DNA of 58,505 nucleotides from Bdellovibrionales bacterium (GCA_023301025.1 JALZUR010000036.1:1-58505), one strand, 5' to 3'; positions 26,757 through 36,523 are shown, counted from the first letter of the stretch. A program made the numbers and translations. Notes: generated by a model from the sequence alone, not told the origin.

Positions 26757-27245
26757 TCAATTTGTGGGTTTAACACCTGATGGAGTACAACCTGTAATTG
26801 TCGGGTTGTACTGGCTTCCCACACAAGAACTTGTGTTGGTGCCATCATTTTGATCGGCATAAGCAGGGTTAGCTGTATCACAGTGATTAAAACGTCCATT
26901 TACAAATACTGGGATCTGGCCTGGTACAGGGCATACATTTTCCCAATCATTATCCCAACCAAAATCAATTCTATAACCAATACCTAAATTAAAATCCAAT
27001 TGGCTCTCAAAGCTTACGGTATAGTCTTGATAACCATAGTATGAGTCATACTCACCTTGATAAGGACATGCAGAGTTTCCTTTGATTCCTACTCCATATT
27101 GGTTCTTTTCTGCACATTCTGCAGGGTCGTAGTAGCTGTTAGGCTCTGGGTCTTGAGTGTTCACTCGTCTTGCTGAGTTGTCTCCGCAAGCGTTTAAAAC
27201 AAGTGATAAACTGATAAGTGCTAAAAATGCTCTAAAATTTTTCAT
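26757..27245 (-). CDS. Small Cys-rich predicted lipoprotein, unknown function
   Basis: 162-aa protein starting at the ATG at 27245, behind AGGAG; longer readings upstream have no ribosome site and would bury the signal. The signal ends LVLNAC (Cys near residue 20), so it is a lipoprotein. The mature part is acidic and Tyr-rich, with six more Cys (CAEK, ACPY, VCPV, HCDT, SCVG, GCTP) that could form three disulphides. No family recognised. Confidence 0.62.
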   Translation of the reverse strand: MKNFRAFLALISLSLVLNACGDNSARRVNTQDPEPNSYYDPAECAEKNQYGVGIKGNSACPYQGEYDSYYGYQDYTVSFESQLDFNLGIGYRIDFGWDNDWENVCPVPGQIPVFVNGRFNHCDTANPAYADQNDGTNTSSCVGSQYNPTITGCTPSGVKPTN

Positions 27246-27336
27246 TTTAAATCTCCTATAGTTAATATTACAAGTTTGATGCCACTCAAATGCGTTTAAA
27301 AGCTCTTTGAGTGTGTAAAAAATAAAATTTGGTGTC

Positions 27337-27353
27337 AAAAAGTGTCACTTTTT
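27337..27353. terminator. Palindrome after subtilase gene
   Basis: AAAAAGTG-T-CACTTTTT lies 22 bases after the subtilase stop on the minus strand. The symmetric A and T flanks suit a small bidirectional terminator; the stem is weak. Confidence 0.4.
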
Positions 27354-27374
27354 ATCTAATTTAAAAAATGTCGT

Positions 27375-28994
27375 TTAATCCAAATCTTTAATGGCTTGAT
27401 CTTCATTTAAAACACGTCCCATAGAGACAAACTCAGTCAGTTGGGCGTCTATTTTTGCAGTTTTTAAAATATGCTCTACAATCTGTATTGCTGACCATTT
27501 TGGTTTTTTGTGCTGAATTCGACCACAGACTCGTGTAACTTGAGGAGCTGCCATTGAGGTGCCACTCAGTTCTATAGGTGGGCCGTATGGCCATTGAGAA
27601 AGAATGTTTGAGCCTCTGGCTGCAATATTAACAATCGTATTGTTGTAGTTTGAAAAGTTAGAAAGTTCGCCAGATTCATCAATTGAAGCTACAGTAATCA
27701 CGTTTTTTAAAAGAAAATTTGCAGGGTATTGAGGCTTTTCATCGAGGTTGTCTGAATCGTTTCCTGCGGCTGCAACAAAAACCATGTCAGTGTTTTCAGA
27801 TATGACTTTTTCTAAAGCTTTTTTGTATTCTTTTGAAGACTCATCTTCGTCTGTAACACCAAAAGACATATTAACACATTTAACACCATGTTTTTTTAAG
27901 TATAAAATACTAGAGTTTATTTTTTCATAGATTTCATCTGAATTTACACTTAAGTCATAGGTCCCATCTCCACCAATCAAACGCATAGGAATAATTGCTA
28001 ACTCTTCCGTATTTTTTGTTGCAATACCAGCAACATGGGTTCCGTGTTGATGCTGAATTCTATAATCGATGGATCTCATTGAGAATGTAAAGTCGTCAGC
28101 ATAAAAGTCAAAAGGAAGTGTACCAGGATCTACCATGTCTAAACCTAAAAAAAGAACTTTAGAAGGGCTGAGGTTTGGCAGTAGTTTTTTTTGTATAGAA
28201 CGGTTGTTGTAATCAATCCCAGAATCTATAACTCCTATTGGGGTTTTAGTGCCTCTGTATTTTGTGTCTGCTTTAAAATTAACAATTCTTGGATTATCAA
28301 TAATTCTTTTAGCAGTTAAATCTTCACGAATTTCAACTTTTTCTATCAATTTTCCTTTTTTATTCTTTTTAGAAAAAGAGAAGTTGCTAACGATGCAGGA
28401 GTCTTTTCTAAGGTTTAAGTCCCACTTCACAGTTCGATCTTCAGATGTGTAGAAATAATTTAATTGGTTCACAAACGCATCATCCTCTGATTCTTCATAG
28501 CTATTGTGACTGTATATTTCTTTTGGCAGTTCTGTTTGACCATTATCTAAACACTTTTCTTGTATAAACCTCGGTAATGACTCTGGAATAATAGTAGCTA
28601 TAGTAGGAAGTTGTTTGTTGAATAAAAACCTTAAAATCGCAATTTCTTTTTTGGGTTGATTTGATAAAAGCTCTATCCACAGTGGAATAGGATCATCTAT
28701 GTGAAGACTCAGTTCCCCTTCAGATTTTACAGTGTCATATTTTCGCCCATACATAACTAAAACACTCTTAACAGTTGGATCTTTAAAGTTTGTTTTTGAA
28801 AGTGCATATTGATATTTATTTAAAACATTTTGATATCTTTGATCACTAACTTCTATGTCTATAACTTTACCATCTTCAGTAAACGGACTGCCTTCTGTCA
28901 GAACAACTCGAAATGTTGGTGCAGCATTAGAAGTTAGCGGCAATAAAAAAAATAATATTACAGTACAATAAGCTTTAGTCATTTTTAAATTCAT
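27375..28994 (-). CDS. Subtilisin-like serine protease (S8), exported
   Basis: Secreted protease. A signal peptide (residues 1-24, ending SNA) precedes a prodomain-like region of about 200 residues. The S8 triad is complete: Asp257 in GVIDSGIDY, His317 in HGTHVAGIA, Ser480 in SGTSMAAP, with the oxyanion Asn in VAAAGNDSD. Length is 539 aa. AGGAG precedes the ATG. The gene is divergent from the lipoprotein gene at 29197 across 202 bases. Given the large pro-region, self-processing is likely; target unknown. Confidence 0.9.
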   Translation of the reverse strand: MNLKMTKAYCTVILFFLLPLTSNAAPTFRVVLTEGSPFTEDGKVIDIEVSDQRYQNVLNKYQYALSKTNFKDPTVKSVLVMYGRKYDTVKSEGELSLHIDDPIPLWIELLSNQPKKEIAILRFLFNKQLPTIATIIPESLPRFIQEKCLDNGQTELPKEIYSHNSYEESEDDAFVNQLNYFYTSEDRTVKWDLNLRKDSCIVSNFSFSKKNKKGKLIEKVEIREDLTAKRIIDNPRIVNFKADTKYRGTKTPIGVIDSGIDYNNRSIQKKLLPNLSPSKVLFLGLDMVDPGTLPFDFYADDFTFSMRSIDYRIQHQHGTHVAGIATKNTEELAIIPMRLIGGDGTYDLSVNSDEIYEKINSSILYLKKHGVKCVNMSFGVTDEDESSKEYKKALEKVISENTDMVFVAAAGNDSDNLDEKPQYPANFLLKNVITVASIDESGELSNFSNYNNTIVNIAARGSNILSQWPYGPPIELSGTSMAAPQVTRVCGRIQHKKPKWSAIQIVEHILKTAKIDAQLTEFVSMGRVLNEDQAIKDLD

Positions 28995-29161
28995 AGTGAT
29001 CTCCTACCGCCAAAGATTTAGCAATTTACGTGCCATGGATTTAACAATGTATTATCAAGTGACTGGTGAGTAGCTCAGGTCAAATTTGTGTTATTTTATG
29101 ATATGTTTTCAAAATAGGAGTGGTAAAAGTTTTAAACTTTGGTTTAAAGGTCGTGTTCGTT

Positions 29162-29190
29162 TTGACTTATCTTTAGCAAAATCTTAGCCT
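29162..29190 (+). promoter_or_regulatory. Sigma-70-type promoter placing transcript start on the GTG at 29197
   Basis: TTGACT (5 of 6) at 29162-29167, a 17-base spacer, then TAGCCT (3 of 6) at 29185-29190. The usual 6-base discriminator puts +1 at 29197, the first base of the start codon. Confidence 0.4.
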
Positions 29191-29196
29191 TATTAA

Positions 29197-29958
29197 GTGG
29201 AAAAAAGAGTTTTTTTATTGTTTTTTACTTTGTTTTTAATCTCTTGTGGTGAGCGAGATTTTTCACGTCGAGGTGAGATGCAGTCTGCAGCAGAGGAACA
29301 GGACCAACAAGTACCAGATCTTTTTGTTCTCTTTTCTTACAGCACAGACAGTATTAGACTAACTTTAAGACAGATTTCAGAAGATGAAACCTCTGCATCT
29401 TTCACAAATATTACGATAAATCGCGCTAATGAAAGAGTTCTTTTTGATACAGGCAGTGTTGGCAGTATGGATGACTGCGAAACAGATGGGAATGCTAGTG
29501 TTTGTAAATTGGTTTTTTTCGCAAATTTAACTTCTGATAGTATTAATAATTTTATGGAAAAGTATGAACTTGTAAGAAAAGTAGAGCCTGCAGAAGCGTT
29601 TGTTTTTGATGATGCTCCAGCTGATTATTCTTCGAGTATATGTGATGCAAGTTTTGGTTCTAGTCTAATTGGTGAGAAAATAACAATTACTGTTAACGAT
29701 AAAGAAACAGACGATACACTTGTATCTTTTTTCTACAATGATTTTGGTTCTGCTAATCAAGGAAGGCTTTTACCACCGGCTGATCTTGAAAATGCAACTT
29801 TATATTATGGTCTTGATTTTGACTCTTTATTTGACGAAAACCCTTATGTTTTTTCAGGTGTAAGAAAAGAGCCAACGGATGAGATTTCATATCTTGAAGT
29901 TCAAGCTATTCAAGAAAACCCAACTTATCAAAGATCTTTGGTGTGCTTTAATGATTAA
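29197..29958 (+). CDS. Predicted lipoprotein, unknown function
   Basis: 253-aa protein beginning at a GTG with no ribosome site. The signal ends FLISC (Cys near residue 17), so it should be lipidated. The mature part is strongly acidic, with repeated Asp/Glu and a few Cys (DDCET, SVCKL, SICDAS, LVCF). No family is recognised. Its end overlaps the next gene by 8 bases, so the two are co-translated and probably work together at the cell surface. Confidence 0.6.
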   Translation: MEKRVFLLFFTLFLISCGERDFSRRGEMQSAAEEQDQQVPDLFVLFSYSTDSIRLTLRQISEDETSASFTNITINRANERVLFDTGSVGSMDDCETDGNASVCKLVFFANLTSDSINNFMEKYELVRKVEPAEAFVFDDAPADYSSSICDASFGSSLIGEKITITVNDKETDDTLVSFFYNDFGSANQGRLLPPADLENATLYYGLDFDSLFDENPYVFSGVRKEPTDEISYLEVQAIQENPTYQRSLVCFND

Positions 29959-30928
29959 AATACCTTTAAGTTTTTTCTTTTTTATATTCATTTTTGTTGA
30001 AACAACTTTTGCTGCAGATGTTTTTGAACCTAAGCCTGAAGACGTAGGTGTATACCCTAAAAAACTTTTAAGTACGTCTACTGTAAAAAAAGATATAAAC
30101 AAAGATATAAACAAAAACGCAGAAGAATTAATAACTACCACGACTGAAAAAAGTGCTTCGGAAAATAAGTCTGAAGATACTACTAAAGCTTTAAAAGCTG
30201 AGTCTGGCTTGCAGGAAAAGACTTCAGGAAAATCTGTGTTTTTAGGGCACCTTTTAAGTCCAACAACATACACACCTAAGAAAAACACATACACTTTAGG
30301 AACTCACATTATGGGCTACAGCCCTAATGACAATCTTCTTGTGGGAACTTCGTCTTTTTTACTTCTTTTTTACAACTCACCTAATATTTATTTAAAATAC
30401 GCTAAGCAAAAATCCAAAAGACAAAGGTGGGCCACTCAACTTATATATTTGAAATCAAATCTTTCGGTGGAGTTTTTTAGTACAGGTTACTTTATGGAAA
30501 CAGTAATGGGCTGGCTTATGTGGTCTTATGATGTCACATCTTTTTATACAGTACATGCAAATGTAAACTACATGTATTTTTTTAATGAAGGCAGACCTCA
30601 CTCTTTTAGAAGAGAGCCTTTTAACGATGATCCTTTTCAGATTTCATTTTCAACACTTCATGATGTTAAAATTTCTGAAAAATACTCGTTAGCTTCTGAA
30701 GTAGGAGTTCTTGGTGCGAGTTACAGAGTGCCTAACCTTCATGGGGCAGTTAGCTTTAGATACACGGCTAAAAACTTTTTTATTCAGGCTGGCTACTCTT
30801 TTGATTCTCATATTTTGGAAGGCTCTTTTGATCGAAATGACTATATTGAGAACAATCGAACTCTTGGCGCGGATCATACAAATGGGTTTGTAACCCATCC
30901 AGAAGTTGCGTTTCACTATTTCTTTTAA
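29951..30928 (+). CDS. Predicted outer-membrane beta-barrel protein
   Basis: 325-aa protein. The ATG at 29951 is chosen because a signal peptide (MIKIPLSFFFFIFIF...TTFAA) starts there; upstream in-frame codons lie in the previous gene. A Lys/Glu/Thr-rich low-complexity stretch (about residues 35-90) is followed by about 230 residues with alternating hydrophobic and aromatic strands. The chain ends in Phe (FHYFF), the usual signature for outer-membrane barrel insertion. No enzymatic motif is seen. Barrel assignment is inferred. Confidence 0.6.
   Translation: MIKIPLSFFFFIFIFVETTFAADVFEPKPEDVGVYPKKLLSTSTVKKDINKDINKNAEELITTTTEKSASENKSEDTTKALKAESGLQEKTSGKSVFLGHLLSPTTYTPKKNTYTLGTHIMGYSPNDNLLVGTSSFLLLFYNSPNIYLKYAKQKSKRQRWATQLIYLKSNLSVEFFSTGYFMETVMGWLMWSYDVTSFYTVHANVNYMYFFNEGRPHSFRREPFNDDPFQISFSTLHDVKISEKYSLASEVGVLGASYRVPNLHGAVSFRYTAKNFFIQAGYSFDSHILEGSFDRNDYIENNRTLGADHTNGFVTHPEVAFHYFF
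30089..30112 (+). repeat. Tandem 12-base repeat (2 copies) in barrel gene
   Basis: AAAGATATAAAC occurs twice in tandem, coding KDIN-KDIN in the low-complexity linker after the signal peptide. Confidence 0.7.
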
Positions 30929-31074
30929 TATTTTGTCTTTTAAATAAGCAAAATAACTCAATTAAGACTTTTAACCAAAAAATAATTTATGGCTTTAAAA
31001 AGCGGTTTAAGCGCAGTCTTATGAATATATGTATATTTTTCAAAAACCATTCAAGCTCTACTAGAATGCCCTAC

Positions 31075-31098
31075 AAATGTTAGATTTCAACATTTTTT
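31075..31098 (+). promoter_or_regulatory. Hairpin with T-run just upstream of hydrolase gene
   Basis: AAATGTT-N7-AACATTT followed by TTT, ending 14 bases before the TTG start at 31113. It may terminate transcripts from the upstream lipoprotein/barrel pair, or act as an attenuator in the leader. The rest of the 184-base gap shows no gene. Confidence 0.4.
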
Positions 31099-31112
31099 AA
31101 AAGGGATGAATT

Positions 31113-33620
31113 TTGATTAAATTTAAATTACAAGTTATTATCGTACTTGTTCAAACTTTATTTTATACCAGTGCCTATTCAAGCACTTGTCATGATAAGC
31201 TAGTACCAAGAGCAGAAATAAACATTGAGGCTAACCTAACAAGCCCTAAAACTTTACTTAGTTCTTCTTCAGCAGTAGCAACTCTTGAGTCTACAGAGGT
31301 ACTAAAAAACCCTCCACTTTCTATTCGCTACTTTTTAGACAGTGCTAGTGCAAAATTTAAAAGTCTTGAACTTCAACCAACGTTTATCAATCCTCGTAAA
31401 GAAGAAAGACTTTCTAAAAAGTGGGGAGGTACTACTGATGTACCACAAATGATAAAAGACACCTTAATAACTCAAAAAACCAGTACAGGATCTCACTCAA
31501 CATCTGTTATCGATTTTTCACTTTTAGCAGCTGATAAAGGAACTGTTAAGACAGCCACACCAGGTAGTTTTATAAGTTTAAGATGGAATGAACTTTGGAA
31601 TGGAAAAGATATGTCTACTAATATGGGTGTTTACGCACCTACTTTAGTAAAAGCTGCTATGGAAAAAGAGCATTCTTATCTTATATCTTCAGATGTAAAA
31701 GCTGTTTTTATATTTTTACACGGTGGAGGAACAGCCACTACTGGTCACCATGTGGCTAATTCAATTTCAAATTTTCTTGGTCCAAAAGGTGTTTCAGTTA
31801 TTTCTATCGATGCTCCTTTTCACGGTTATGGCCCGAGAGAGGAGATCTCTCCAGAAGATTACTATAGATATTTAAAAGACATACGATACAAGTTAGCCCC
31901 TTCAGACACCCCAGTGTTTATTGGTGGTCATAGCATGGGTGGTCTTCACGCTGACAACCTTATGAGAATGTCACAAGAGTTTGGCATTGGAGAAGCTTTT
32001 GAAGGTTTTATTTCACTTTCCACTCCCTTAGACGAAGCACCCGGGCAAGATCAAAAAACTAAAGAGGCTTCTGAGAAAAAAATCATGGAAGATCCAAAAG
32101 TCTTAAGTATGATTTTAGATTCAGAAGTAGACTTAAACGTAGATCTTTTTTTACAGGGTAAAATTGCACCAGGTGCAGGTATTTCAACATCTCACTTTTT
32201 TGATAAGTTGGATTGGACGATTCCCGAGCATAAAGGAGCAGATTGGCCAGAATCTTTATATCTAATGGGACGGTATGATGCTTTGTACTTAGGTAGAGAG
32301 GATAATTTCCAAAGATATGTTACTGATCTAGAAAATACAGAAGTTCATATAATGGATGAACGCATAGATCATTATGGTGCTCTGGTCAAAATAGGACATA
32401 TGATTTTTGATCACAGATTGCCTGATAGTGAAAGTCAGCCGGAGAGTTTCAGCCGTATTCGAGATTTTATTGGAAGAGTAATTGGCGAAGACCTTTCAGA
32501 AATTCCTAAAGATTATACTGTTGGTGAGCAAGGTTTAGCAACCAATATGATCATTGAATACTATACAAATTTAGCTTTTAGAGTCTATCTGTCTGAGTAT
32601 AAATTTTTTGAAGTAGGTACTTTTCCAGCAGTAAAAGCAATCAACGACCAAGCAAAAAAACTTGGCACAGAATCTAAGGTTACAAGAAATCTAATAAAAA
32701 AAGAACAAGATCCAGAAAAAAAAGCTGAGCTGGTAAAAAAACTTTCAAGTATTGAAGCAGAATTTAAAAGACTTAATTCATACCTGAGGCGTGTTTATGT
32801 TCCAGAATTAGGTTCTGGCAATCATGAATTTGCAATACAAAATATTGCTGATAGAGATGAGGCTGATGAAAACATAAATGCAACTACAAAAAGGCGTAAG
32901 TTTTTAAAACCAGAAATCTTAAGAGTGACTGAAGCTATTGTAAAAGCTAAAAAACAACTCGATCAAAACTCTCGTGAGATTCTTCGTTCTGAAAATTTAG
33001 AAGAAATATATAATTCTCAAGAATTGCAAGAAAAAGTAACTGAGTTGAATCAATTTACAGATGAGTTAGTTGAATTTTATTTAAGCATTGATGCTGAAAA
33101 TTCTGAATACGCAAGTGAACAAATTAAAAACAGATCCTTTAGTGTTAATCCGCCAGCAGAACTTATTGAAAAGTATGTAAAGCTTAAGGGTATGCACGGT
33201 AAGTACATTGAGTTAGAGAACCGTATTTTGGAATTGATTCAGTTAGTGATGTCAGAAGATAATGACCAAAATAAGCCTATATTAGCATTATATGGAAGTG
33301 CTAATGCTTTTAAAGAGGGTGTTCCGGAGCCTGAAAGTCTTTTAGCTCTTGAGCTGGATCTTGTGTCTGAATCAGAAAAGCTTATTTCAGAAGCTTCTAG
33401 GTATACAGATAGAAAAGCACTTTTGATAGACAAGTACATTAAAAAAATTCTTCCTGAGTACTACAGTTCATATCTAACATCTGGTCTTTTAAAGCTTGAT
33501 GTTCCAATAGAAGAGTCGGCAAGTATTGAAAAAACATTGGCTGTTATTTGGTCTAGATGGTACGGCAAAAGTGGTATTAGACGCGCAAGACCTCCTGAAG
33601 AGAAAACATCTCTTTATTAG
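31113..33620 (+). CDS. Exported alpha/beta-hydrolase with long helical C-terminal region
   Basis: 835-aa secreted protein with a signal peptide (about residues 1-22). An alpha/beta-hydrolase domain occupies about 180-450: oxyanion-type HGGG (203-206), nucleophile Ser274 in GGHSMGG, acid Asp389 in GRYDALY, and candidate base His420 (DHYGAL) or His429 (IGHMIF). Residues about 480-835 are Lys/Glu-rich helices, likely coiled-coil. A lipase or esterase role is plausible. The start is a TTG behind AAAAGGG. I know no family with this full architecture. It is followed 12 bases later by the papain-like gene. Confidence 0.72.
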   Translation: MIKFKLQVIIVLVQTLFYTSAYSSTCHDKLVPRAEINIEANLTSPKTLLSSSSAVATLESTEVLKNPPLSIRYFLDSASAKFKSLELQPTFINPRKEERLSKKWGGTTDVPQMIKDTLITQKTSTGSHSTSVIDFSLLAADKGTVKTATPGSFISLRWNELWNGKDMSTNMGVYAPTLVKAAMEKEHSYLISSDVKAVFIFLHGGGTATTGHHVANSISNFLGPKGVSVISIDAPFHGYGPREEISPEDYYRYLKDIRYKLAPSDTPVFIGGHSMGGLHADNLMRMSQEFGIGEAFEGFISLSTPLDEAPGQDQKTKEASEKKIMEDPKVLSMILDSEVDLNVDLFLQGKIAPGAGISTSHFFDKLDWTIPEHKGADWPESLYLMGRYDALYLGREDNFQRYVTDLENTEVHIMDERIDHYGALVKIGHMIFDHRLPDSESQPESFSRIRDFIGRVIGEDLSEIPKDYTVGEQGLATNMIIEYYTNLAFRVYLSEYKFFEVGTFPAVKAINDQAKKLGTESKVTRNLIKKEQDPEKKAELVKKLSSIEAEFKRLNSYLRRVYVPELGSGNHEFAIQNIADRDEADENINATTKRRKFLKPEILRVTEAIVKAKKQLDQNSREILRSENLEEIYNSQELQEKVTELNQFTDELVEFYLSIDAENSEYASEQIKNRSFSVNPPAELIEKYVKLKGMHGKYIELENRILELIQLVMSEDNDQNKPILALYGSANAFKEGVPEPESLLALELDLVSESEKLISEASRYTDRKALLIDKYIKKILPEYYSSYLTSGLLKLDVPIEESASIEKTLAVIWSRWYGKSGIRRARPPEEKTSLY

Positions 33621-33632
33621 TAGTTAAGTATA

Positions 33633-34244
33633 TTGTTTAAAAGTGCTGTAAATTTCTTATTATATTCCTTTTGTGTTCTGATTTTTTTAAGCAGTGCACA
33701 TGCTAATTTTACTGATCAAACTCGCGTTGCTTTTTTTATTGGAGTTGACGATCATACAGCTGAAAGAATTGAACTTATTCCAGGTGGTAAATACTTTCAT
33801 GTTGCAATTCAAATCGAGGGGATTTGGTACCATGCTTCGCCTTATAGTGGTGTTGAGCGCTTAGAATCTTTGTTTGATCTTTCAAAAGAAGGTATATTTG
33901 TAAGTGATGTTTTAGAACATATGCAAAATCTTGTCTTCTTTGATGATATAAAACCTTATATGGGCCAAGGTTTTGACTATATGTACGACTGGGAGTGTAC
34001 AGATAGAACAGATTGCACCAAGTATGTGTCAAAGCTTTTGGGTATTCCACCAACACTAGCAACTTTTGAAGGTGAGCATTGGCAAGCGAGCTACATCAAA
34101 CTAGATGAATCTTTAAGATATGGGGTATCTCCTGATGAGCTCTATGTAGCACTTTTAAAAAAAGGTTTTTATTCAGTAGATTTTAAAGATTACTTAAGAT
34201 CTACAGACGTTCAGCTCAGTTGTAAGACTTTATTGGTTAAGTAA
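33633..34244 (+). CDS. Exported permuted papain-like (YiiX/NlpC-P60-like) protein
   Basis: 203-aa protein with a signal peptide ending SAHA (about residue 24). The pattern FHVAIQIEGIWYHA (His in a strand), then a Cys in the segment TDCTKYVSKLLG at the start of a helix, resembles permuted NlpC/P60 (YiiX/LRAT-like) thiol hydrolases, where His precedes Cys. Such enzymes cut amide or ester bonds in peptidoglycan or lipids. The start is a TTG with a poor ribosome site; translation is probably coupled to the hydrolase 12 bases upstream. Family call is tentative. Confidence 0.55.
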   Translation: MFKSAVNFLLYSFCVLIFLSSAHANFTDQTRVAFFIGVDDHTAERIELIPGGKYFHVAIQIEGIWYHASPYSGVERLESLFDLSKEGIFVSDVLEHMQNLVFFDDIKPYMGQGFDYMYDWECTDRTDCTKYVSKLLGIPPTLATFEGEHWQASYIKLDESLRYGVSPDELYVALLKKGFYSVDFKDYLRSTDVQLSCKTLLVK

Positions 34245-34248
34245 TTTT

Positions 34249-36516
34249 TTATAAAATTTCAAGTCTTGCGTATTTAGCTACGAATTTTTTGATATGTTGG
34301 TTTTGGAAAAGGATTTTAACTTTTGTAAGTTCTCCTTCACCCTCGATTTCAGTTACAGACCCCACTCCAAAAACAGGGTGCCTAACCCGAGTTCCTTTTT
34401 TAAAAGGTGAATCTTCTATGATGTCGTCATCATCAAAAAAACTGTCACTGTCGTAATCAGGAAAAGGATCTGTATTTGCTTTTTTAAAGGATTCTGTCGA
34501 TTTTGTTCTCCATGAGTGGGAGTCTCCATAATCACTTGATCCAAAACTTTTAGATCTTCTATTAAATGAGCTTTTGTGAATTGTTATAAATTCTTCAGGA
34601 ATTTCATTAACAAATCTACTGGGGCTATTAGATTGATCTTGGCCCCACACCTTTCTAGATTGGCAATAAGATAAAGAAAGATTTTTCCTAGCTCTTGTCA
34701 TGCCAACATACATTAGTCTTCGCTCTTCTTCTAATTCACTTATGTCTTCTTCGTATTGATCTTGTCGAATACTTGGTAGAAGGCCTTCCTCCAAGCCTAC
34801 AATAAAAACCTGATCAAACTCTAAGCCTTTTGAAACATGAAGAGTCATTAGGTTTACTTGAGCTGCATCGAAATCGGCGCTGTCTATGTCAGAAATAAGA
34901 GCTGTCTCTTCAAGAAACTGATTGATATCCACTTCACTGCCTCTTTCTTGTTGAAAGTAGCTAAGAGCATTATCAAGCTCTTCGAGGTTATCAATTCTTG
35001 CATCAGCCTCTGATGTGTTTTCTGTCTTTAGTTTTATAACATAACCCGTAAGATCTAAAATTTCGTGATAAAAATTAGTAAGTGGTTGAGAGCTTTGCTC
35101 CATAAGTTTTTCTAAAACCTCAAGAAAAGATAAAACCTTTTTTCTTGGGCCTGGTTTTAGTAAAGGCTTAGTTTTAAGTTCAACTAAAGTTTTGTAAAGA
35201 CTAACCCCTTGTCTTCTAGAAAAATCTAGAAGGGTTTCAATCGTTTTTTTGCCAATACCACGCGCAGGCACATTAATGATTCTAAGCATAGAGATTTCAT
35301 CATCAGGATTGAGGCTTACCTTCATAAAAGCCAAAATATCTTTAATTTCTTTTCGTTCATAAAACCTTAAGCCCCCTAAAATTTTATGGGGTATGCCTTT
35401 CATACGAAGCTGCTCTTCTAACACACGAGATTGCGAGTTTAATCTGTAAAAGATTGAAACTTCACTAGGGTCTACACCTTGAGAGATCAACTCAGAAATT
35501 CTACTAGCAACAGATTTTGCCTCATCATACTCAGTGCCAGCCTCATAGGTTTGAATCTTTGAACCTTGTTCGTTGTCGGTTCTTAGAATTTTAACATTCC
35601 TAATGCTGTTGTTAGAGATTACAGCATTAGAGGCTTCAACAATTGTTTTTGTCGATCTGTAGTTCTGTTCAAGTTTTATTTTATAAGCTAAAAAGTCATT
35701 TTCAGTTTTAGTGATATTGGCAATATTAGCCCCACGCCAAGAGTAGATAGATTGATCTTCATCACCTACAACAAAAATATTTGCAGACTTTTCAGCAAGT
35801 AGTTTTACTAAATTATACTGAAGTTCATTTGTATCTTGATACTCATCAATAAGAATATGTTTAAATTGATCCTTATAGTTTTTTAAAACTTCAGGATATG
35901 ATAAAAGAAGATCATAAGTTTTGAATAAAAGATCTGAAAAGTCGAGAGCCTTTGATTCAAATAGACGCTTTTCATAAAGGGTGTAGATCTCTTGAAATTT
36001 TAAAATCCAAAAGGCTTCAAGTTTTTCAGTTTGGTGCGGGTATATTGCTTCACCTTTTGCTTTTGATATAGCCTCTCTTACAGATTTTGGGCTTAGAGCT
36101 TTGTCGTTGATATTTAAATCTTTTAATACACCTTTAATTACTTTTAGCTGATCGTCTCCGTCATAAATTGTAAAAGATGTGGGGTAATCTAGTAAGTGAA
36201 TGTATTCTCGAAGTATCTTTGCACCCATTGAGTGAAATGTAGAGACCCACATGTCTGGGGGTGGTGGAAAGCCCATGCTATCCAAAAGTTGATAGACCCG
36301 TTCTTTCATTTCAGAGGCTGCTTTGTTGGTAAAAGTGACAGCTAAAAACTCATGGGGTGAGATTTCACCTGTAGCTAAAAGGTGAGCTATTCGTCTAGTT
36401 AGAACTCTGGTCTTCCCAGAACCAGCACCTGCTAAAACAACCAATGCTGGGTGTTCAGATAAAACAGCTTCTTTTTGTTCAGGGTTTAGCTCTTCAGTTA
36501 AAAGTTCAATACTCAT
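34249..36516 (-). CDS. UvrD/PcrA-type ATP-dependent DNA helicase
   Basis: SF1A 3'-5' helicase for repair and replication restart. Walker A AGAGSGKT (29-36), motif II DEYQDTN, motif III VVGDEDQSIYSWRGA, motif IV EQNYRST, motif V LMTLHVSKGLEFDQVF and motif VI RRLMYVGMTRARK are all present. The C-terminal Tudor-like domain (GTRVRHPVFGVGSV) is the PcrA/UvrD polymerase-binding module. Length is 755 aa. The stop lies 4 bases from that of the convergent papain-like gene. A perfect -35 upstream suggests a leaderless transcript. Confidence 0.95.
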   Translation of the reverse strand: MSIELLTEELNPEQKEAVLSEHPALVVLAGAGSGKTRVLTRRIAHLLATGEISPHEFLAVTFTNKAASEMKERVYQLLDSMGFPPPPDMWVSTFHSMGAKILREYIHLLDYPTSFTIYDGDDQLKVIKGVLKDLNINDKALSPKSVREAISKAKGEAIYPHQTEKLEAFWILKFQEIYTLYEKRLFESKALDFSDLLFKTYDLLLSYPEVLKNYKDQFKHILIDEYQDTNELQYNLVKLLAEKSANIFVVGDEDQSIYSWRGANIANITKTENDFLAYKIKLEQNYRSTKTIVEASNAVISNNSIRNVKILRTDNEQGSKIQTYEAGTEYDEAKSVASRISELISQGVDPSEVSIFYRLNSQSRVLEEQLRMKGIPHKILGGLRFYERKEIKDILAFMKVSLNPDDEISMLRIINVPARGIGKKTIETLLDFSRRQGVSLYKTLVELKTKPLLKPGPRKKVLSFLEVLEKLMEQSSQPLTNFYHEILDLTGYVIKLKTENTSEADARIDNLEELDNALSYFQQERGSEVDINQFLEETALISDIDSADFDAAQVNLMTLHVSKGLEFDQVFIVGLEEGLLPSIRQDQYEEDISELEEERRLMYVGMTRARKNLSLSYCQSRKVWGQDQSNSPSRFVNEIPEEFITIHKSSFNRRSKSFGSSDYGDSHSWRTKSTESFKKANTDPFPDYDSDSFFDDDDIIEDSPFKKGTRVRHPVFGVGSVTEIEGEGELTKVKILFQNQHIKKFVAKYARLEIL

Positions 36517-36523
36517 AGGTCTA

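Noticed and set aside
27246-27338. N-terminal extension of the Cys-rich lipoprotein
   Set aside because: It would bury the lipoprotein signal by 31 residues, and AGGAG lies directly before the inner ATG.
33775-34062. 95-codon minus-strand frame opposite the papain-like gene
   Set aside because: Composition is that of an antisense shadow and the plus-strand frame has a signal peptide and family motifs.
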